Shown here piece after piece: positions 58,074-64,000 of a DNA stretch of 64,000 nucleotides. The notes under the pieces were generated by a model that was not told the origin of the DNA, did not search any database, and saw only the letters and a list, made by a program, of their open reading frames with translations. The stretch comes from Incurvaria masculella (lineage: Eukaryota > Arthropoda > Insecta > Lepidoptera > Incurvariidae): contig OX335641.1 of the NCBI GenBank assembly GCA_946894095.1, positions 9,008,501 through 9,072,500 of the forward strand. The letters run 5' to 3'. The position numbers were made by a program, and so were the translations under genes. Every line of letters begins with the position of its first letter. The stretch's first letter is position 1.

Positions 58074-58483
58074 GGCGGCGCACTCGGTATCGACCGGCGG
58101 CGCGGAGACCGCACCGTGCCTCCGCCGCTGCTGGAACGAGCTTTACGCATCGCGCTTTCAGGGGGGGAATTTCAAATGTAACCTATTTACGGGCGAAAGA
58201 AATGGCGAAGCTACGGCATTTTGAAGAATGTGTTGAAACACTTCGGATTATCAATCGGGTTCAATTAACGTGAATCAAGAAATGTAAATAAATAAACAAT
58301 TTAAGTCGTTTACGTTTACGTTTTTAACCTAAAAAACTTGAATCTATCTTAGGAGATCACCCTCATAATGTGTCTGCTTAAGTTATGAACTTGTGTTCAA
58401 TTTACGTATCACATCCCTCATAGAGTGTGTACTTAAGTTATGAGCTTGACTTTATTTTAAATAGCTCATCCTTAGCAGCTTTT

Positions 58484-58648
58484 CTTAGGGCCGAGTGCAC
58501 GAAAGGATAACAAATAAAAATCAACGTCAAAGTATGATCAAACACGTCACTTTGTGTGGACAGTAGGGAAGTAACTCTATGCGGATCACTAAAAGTGACG
58601 TGTTTGAACATTGATCAACTCGGCCGTCTCTTCGTGCAACCGGGGGTT
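58484..58648 (+). mobile_element. MITE, family H, reference copy
   Basis: Starts GGGCCGAGTGCACGAAAGG and ends CTTCGTGCAACCGGGGG. The inverted termini pair GTGCACGAA with TTCGTGCAA. TTA lies just outside both ends, suggesting a PIF/Harbinger-type 3-bp target duplication. Interior CACGTCACTTTGTGTGG and AAAAGTGACGTG form a second inverted pair. About 165 bp, noncoding. Confidence 0.8.
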
Positions 58649-58649
58649 A

Positions 58650-59290
58650 GCATCTGCCGTTCACTTTCGCTCTTAACTCATTCAACTTTGAATGCTCCTA
58701 CCCACAAGCTCTCGATCATGCGACGCCCTCGACTTTCGCATGCAATTAACCCCGAATTGCCTAGACAAGACACCAAAACAAACATATCGTGACTGCGTTC
58801 AACTGAAGTTTCGTGTCAGCTCACATGTTGGCAGACCGGTTGCGTGACTCGTGGCACGACAGCTCCTCGACGCGACGCCTTCTACAGACAAGACGGTTCC
58901 CCCCTTGGCTATGGCGTACAGACGAGGTAGGTAGCCGTTGGCACCCTCCTACCTAGCCCAGCAGACAGCAGTTGGATGTTTACATGATCGTTTATTAATC
59001 TAAAATCACTATGTCACTGTAAATATTTAATTAATTTTATGTGTCATTTCAGTATTTAAATGATAAATAAAACATTAAAACAGAGTTCTGTCTGAGTTGC
59101 ATATATCATTGTATTTTAATCAGTCCTTTGGTGAGGTATGGTACGTAAAATATATTTAATTAAAACCCATTAATTTCAAGATTGTTTTATTAATATTTGT
59201 TTGCGTAACTCCTTTCCTTCAATTCCCTCATTCTAAGGTAAGAATTGTGAGTGTAAAATGAAATTACACTCTCTCAAGCTAATATATTAA
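58650..59290. other. Intronic DNA, nothing recognised
   Basis: No gene or repeat identified. Confidence 0.4.
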
Positions 59291-59296
59291 GTGGTT

Positions 59297-59600
59297 TTAT
59301 GTAATATTGTAAAATAATCTGATATATTTGAGTAAATTCGACCAAACACAGAAAATTTCCAATTCCAAAAAACTAAAATATTTTTTATTTAGATTTGCTA
59401 TTAGATCCATTGATATACAAACTAATAAAATTATGTTATGGTCATAATAAAATGATGATAAAATCAAGTATTCACAATCAAAATGAGTTTTAATCCAAAT
59501 CATTTGATTGTTTTCTACAGCATCTCCTAATCTAAATACTGTGTTGTATAAGCCCATTATACGAATTGCTAGATATATGCCTTCTCCCCTAGCATCTGTA
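59297..59600 (-). CDS. Unrecognised minus-strand open frame with splice acceptor
   Basis: On the - strand TCTTGCTTTACAG| precedes a frame beginning ARGEGIYLAIRIMGLYNTVF. It continues FRLGDAVENNQMIWIKTHFD then CEYLILSSFYYDHN and ends at a stop at 59297. Amino-acid composition is less AT-biased than neighbouring chance frames, with evenly spread charged and aromatic residues. I recognise no family. It could be an exon of a nested gene, a relic, or chance. No convincing donor is seen. Confidence 0.25.
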
Positions 59601-59843
59601 AAGCAAGACTGTGGGCGTGGTCAATACTTCTCCTGATTTCTCATCTCGCTTCCTCCTTACCACCAGCTTACACCTATCTCGCTCTATCCCTGAAAACAGG
59701 GGTGAATTTTCGGCTGCGGTTTTTCTCTTTCATATTTCCTATTATTACCTAGCGTTGCGATTGTCGCAACATGTATTTGAAAGTCTACACGATTAATGAA
59801 GTTGTGTTAAAATAAAAATTGCTCTTCCAGAAAGTAAAATTGT

Positions 59844-59925
59844 TAGTCAGTCAGTCAGTCAGTCAATCAGCGTGTTTGCGTCCACTGCTGGACATACGCC
59901 TCTCCAATCCTTCTTCAGTCCTAAT
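59844..59925 (-). mobile_element. RTE-like LINE 3' end with GACT tail
   Basis: The + strand (AGTC)4-5 run is followed by GCGTGTTTGCGTCCACTGCTGGACATA, the inverse of the RTE 3' end at about 14155-14188. RTE elements end in short tandem repeats, so this is a heavily 5'-truncated insertion on the - strand. Confidence 0.75.
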
Positions 59926-59929
59926 TGTT

Positions 59930-60655
59930 AAGTTACTCGCAATAATCAAATCATTAAAAACATGAACAAGAGCTTAATACTCATATATATTTAGTATTGT
60001 AGAATATTATTTTGATAAGTATCTGAATCTCTTTTTTTAAATTTAAATAATGTAAAACCCTCATATAAAATTTAAATATCAATGTAATATGTGTGGAAAA
60101 CATTTAAATGGGAATTTCTTTTGAATGGACTAAAAAAGAAACTTATTCATGTCTTTCGAAACAGTGAAAAAGATCTCATTCTGGAAAAAGTGGGTTCAAC
60201 GCTTCAGCGAGTCGACTTGGCGTCTGTATAACTTGACTTAATCTCACCATCAATTTGCTTATACCTTATCTACAAACATAAAAGATGATCCATTACTAAG
60301 GATGGCAGCTCGGATGTTTAGATCATCTAACATACGGGAGCGTTGCCCGACATTCGATCAACAGTTTTGAAAAATGTACTAACAAATAGTCCATGCAATA
60401 GGAACAAGGTGTTAACATTTTTCGTTTATAAAACAAAGCAAATTGTTAATTTTATTCTTTAAAAAACTATAGGATATATCTTGTTATAATTATGATAGCC
60501 TAAATTGATTCAATTGAATTTTGATTGAATTAAAATTGTAATCCATTTTAAATTTTGTTTCATGAAGTAAGCGAATATCTATTTCAAATATGGTTTCATT
60601 AATCTCCTTTAAAAAAAAGGTGCTGGCGCTACTATTATAGTCTTTGTTTTTTAAC
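59930..60655. other. AT-rich intronic DNA
   Basis: Nothing recognised. Confidence 0.4.
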
Positions 60656-60660
60656 TTTAG

Positions 60661-61010
60661 CCAGAGCTCCTAGTCCCAGTTGTCACCTAAATTGGCGTTT
60701 ACGGCAAACCGATCGGCTGGCGTTTTCAAATGTATAGAGAAATTGAAGAGCGTGCGCAGTGAGCGTTAAGCGAACTTACATTTACAAGTCCGAGTTTGAT
60801 TTGACAGCTTACTCACTATTACCGTAAATACGTCGACGTTGCCGTTTACGCCGACTCCGCGTTTTCATACAAATCGGAAGTCCGAGTTTGACTTTGACAG
60901 CTTGAAGTTTGAACACCACAGAATATCTAGTAAAAACTTGAATGGAGTTTGACGTTTTTACCTAACTTCGAAGTTCCGTAAACTTAACGTAAAACTGGGA
61001 CTAAGAGCTC
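60661..61010. mobile_element. MITE, family A, copy 3 (diverged)
   Basis: Ends GAGCTCCTAGTCCCAGTTG and AACTGGGACTAAGAGCTC are inverted. The interior shares TCACCTAAATTGGCGTTTACGG, AACCGATCGGCTGGCG, GACAGCTTACTCA and CATACAAATCGGAAGTCCG with copies 1 and 2. The terminus differs from them, marking a subfamily. Confidence 0.8.
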
Positions 61011-61610
61011 AGATAACGAATTTATATTTCCTTCTGATTTGGTTTTATAACATGGTTGATAAGCAGTTAAACTTGCATCAAAGGTTTCATAGGGATCTAC
61101 CATGTATTAAATGACTTATTCACACAAAAATTTCATGTTAATTTGCGGACAATTTGCATGATTAATAATCTAATAATTAGCGATAAAACTCGCCCGGTTT
61201 AATGGGGAATTCTAAGTGCGCGCGGTGCATGGGACAATGAGTTCGTGTGAGCTGTATTAATTTGTCCATTAATTCAGGCCAGGAATATATGTAACTATAT
61301 ACCGATTTTGCAAACTCCGTTTGCTTAACTTAAGGTTTTGTTTTAGAATTGTCATTTACCGACAAATTACTTAAGAATATCGGTTGATGAATATATTAAA
61401 GTGTTTCGGATGGGAACTCCTTGACATAATTCGTAAGATATAAACATTAGCAGAATTATAAAACTGTTTTCAGTTGCCATTTAAATACTTACACTAGTGT
61501 TTTTTCTAGCGATTTAACGTTTTAAATTTAGTTTTAAATGTCATGGGTACTCCGATTGGTTAGAGTCCGAATTTTAGGCTTTGGGGCATTTTTAAGATTA
61601 GTGTTTTGAT

Positions 61611-61812
61611 GTATGTAACTGGAAAAATATTAGTCAGTAGTTATGTTATAAGTGCAACATACCGCGTTCTTGAAGGAATTCGGAGCCATACCAGGACCGT
61701 CCTGTTATCATCACGGCTACATTGAACTGGATCGAAAACGCGGACAATTATTCTTTGCCGCCTCGACCAACCTTTTATCCAATTAGTTAGTACCAACCCT
61801 GGCGGACTTGAC
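61611..61812 (-). mobile_element. tRNA-derived SINE 3' fragment
   Basis: GGAATTCGGAGCCATACCAGGACC, CACGGCTACATTGAACTGGATCG and TTGCCGCCTCGACCA match the inverted SINE. The frame on the - strand across it is a by-product. Confidence 0.7.
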
Positions 61813-61814
61813 TG

Positions 61815-64000
61815 GACAATCAAACTATTGTCGTCTCCAGCCTTAACCTAACATAACTGTCACTAATATGTCCTTACAAAAACTGGATACAGCTATTTTA
61901 TCTTTACCTGAATACAAAAACTAGAAAATTTCCGTTCGTTTGCAAAAAGCACATTAATGAAATAACGATACCAATCAATTATAAATTAATAAAAGGGAAA
62001 CAAGGAGTATTTAATAAATCTAAATTTGTTCAACCGAATACAATAAATAAATCACATTTAATCGAATTAAATGATCGGCTGGCCGTAAGCCAGCAAAGGG
62101 TTAAGCCCCTACAACCGCCGACGTCCGCAGAAATCCTTTAGGTTTTCATTTAATGCGTAGCCTCGGTTTATTGGCTTAACTTGGATTTCAGTTTACCCAC
62201 GTCCGGATCGCTAATACGACGCGCAGGACAGTTACAAACTTGCAAAGGTGAATAAATTCAAGTGGTAGATGTAAATACAAAACTGACCGAGTTATCTTAG
62301 AAAGAATAAACTTTGTATGCCTGTGACGTGCATTCGTGTAAATATTGTTTATTTACGTTCATATTACTTTGTCTTTAAATTTATTACAGATTTTTTCACA
62401 TTTAATTATCTTTGAAAACGGTGTTTAATTAATTACAACAAATTTAAAATATCCCCGGCGAAAAGATTTGAACGCATTCTGAAACCTGCCAACAGAACCC
62501 GCCTCCTAGGTGGAAAAATGGACGCTTACCCGATACCAGATATTCCAAAGGCGTGGTTAGACCAACCAATAGTTTTATCCACATTTTAATCCCCAGCATA
62601 TCGACAAATGGCCACATTTTCCACTCTCCTACCTATTTCTCCGGCGCCTCTGATTCGCTGTGCAATGTTGAGGCAGCAAAGAAAATCGTGTAGCCAATGT
62701 GATTATGTTGTAATCCTTGCTAAGAGCCACACCTCTGGTGTTAATTTTAACACGTATTTTAACACGTTTAATGCTCTGTAGAGCCTAGTTTGCCAGTTCC
62801 TAGCGCTTTGAAAGCTTATCGGGGCTGTGGGCGGGACGTGCTTGTACGCTGAGCTGAGCTAAGCTCGCTCGTTGTCGCACTAGCCACAATGAGAACGAGG
62901 ACTAGGTACTTGTAAGTAAGAATTGGTATGAATGGTAGTAGTATATTTTAATTGAAACTCGTGTGCTTTGCTTTTTCGTTTGACTCTTAATAGTTCACGC
63001 AAAACAGTTTGAAATTGAAACGATACATTTAAGAATGGGTCGTAAGCTTAAAACAATTACGATTCCCAAACAAACATTTTATTACCAATAATCGGTATAT
63101 TCAAAATTAATAAATATTTGGAATATTAGATGAGGCTGTATAATAAGAGCAAACATAATATATACATACCCACGGTATTTTTTTTTAAAAAGAAGAAAAC
63201 GTGCAGACGCATATATTTATTGCGTAATGCAGATACCAAATATCAAATATATTCTAACAATGATCCGTACAAATGCAATTTTTGTAGCATGATTGTCCGG
63301 ATGCATCAAATTGTTTTATTGATAAAATTTAAATTAAATAACTGAAATCGCCAACAAATTTAATTAATGACAATACTTTAGAAGAATTGTTAACTTATTC
63401 TTAGTGCACAATAATAACTGGGTTAAAAAACTTAGTTTGCAATCAATGTCCGTGGGTTTTTCTTTCATGCTGGAAGAGAAATATGATATTAAAAATAGCA
63501 GTCTCATTCAAAACATGTGAAAAGAATTATATATTTAAAAAAATATTCATTAGACACTTTAAAGTATTTCAAATTTACATTTTGATTTCTTCGGATTATT
63601 TAGACAGTTATGAGCAATGCCCTGAATCTTATTCGCGCACGTTCAAAAAAATCGTCCTCAGCTAAAACCGTAATGCATTCTGCGCCACTTTGTGTTGCTG
63701 CACGTGAACCAGTTTGTCGTTAAATCCCAGCTCAATTCTCCCAGGAACGAGGTTAATTAATTCGTCTCATTTTCACACACTTAAGTACGCGAAAATAAAC
63801 CAAAAGCGAATTTTGTCACGCCCAATTTACGATGCAACAGAAAATCAAAGTAACAGATTAAGGGAATCGCACTCGTACCATGAGATAAAAAAACATGTTT
63901 TTTTTTCACTCGTTCCAAGATTTTATTTTTAATTAATCACTGCATTTATGTTTCCTAAGTCGCAATATATGTACACCATTTTCCGTGCATTCATTCCAGT
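61815..64000. other. AT-rich intronic DNA
   Basis: A small GC-richer stretch at about 62820-62890 is followed by CTTGTAAGTAAG (donor-like) at 62908. No gene, RNA or repeat recognised. Confidence 0.4.

Noticed and set aside
58915..58965. let-7-like GAGGTAGGTAG hairpin
   Set aside because: The seed differs from let-7, pairing with CTACCTAGC is short and imperfect, and no conserved precursor shape is visible.

Overview
This is about 64 kb of AT-rich nuclear DNA from an insect, most likely a moth or butterfly (Lepidoptera). It is packed with decayed transposable elements of types I associate with Lepidoptera: a tRNA-derived SINE with ten or more copies, nonautonomous Helitron-like elements ending in CTAG, and an interspersed repeat beginning AGGGTTCCGTA and ending ACTCGCACTTGGCTGGTTTT. 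There are also CR1-like, RTE-like and Penelope-like fragments, a mariner relic and several palindromic MITE families. All identifications come from reading the sequence and from memory of the families; no search was run.

The one cellular gene I recognise with confidence is spineless (ss), the insect aryl-hydrocarbon-receptor bHLH-PAS transcription factor, on the + strand. A GC-rich candidate first exon or promoter lies at about 21.7-22.1 kb. A second exon runs from about 23722 to a strong splice donor at 24246|24247. Its first in-frame ATG, at 24191, encodes MSQLGTVYATKRRRRNGK followed by a phase-2 splice, which fits the conserved start of insect Spineless. I find no bHLH exon downstream, so the next intron appears to run from 24247 past the end of the window (at least 39.7 kb). 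The single upstream AUG in this exon opens a 23-codon uORF whose stop overlaps the main start (ATGA).

Layout: 0.8-1.8 kb, a CR1-like LINE 3' end and a palindromic element carrying a bacterial-type tRNA-Leu-like core. 4-10 kb, MITEs, a 121-bp tandem satellite (8.05-8.83 kb) and a Helitron-like copy. 14-18 kb, an RTE relic, a MITE and SINE fragments. 19-20 kb, a Penelope-like element on the - strand with GIY-YIG endonuclease and a hammerhead-ribozyme-like core. 20.1-21.7 kb, a SINE split by a MITE, then three more MITEs of the same family with an array of perfect TGACGTCA (CRE) sites, directly upstream of the candidate ss promoter. 22-24 kb, ss exons. 24-64 kb, ss intron with SINEs, a degenerate mariner (42.9-43.8 kb), weak candidate minus-strand exons of membrane proteins (46.6-46.9, 51.7-51.9 kb), tandem duplications, GC-rich patches (46.1, 56.4, 57.2 kb) and a (GGC)~45 microsatellite (57.94-58.07 kb).

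Most long open frames here are by-products of GC-rich or AT-rich composition, or lie inside repeats, and are not presented as genes.
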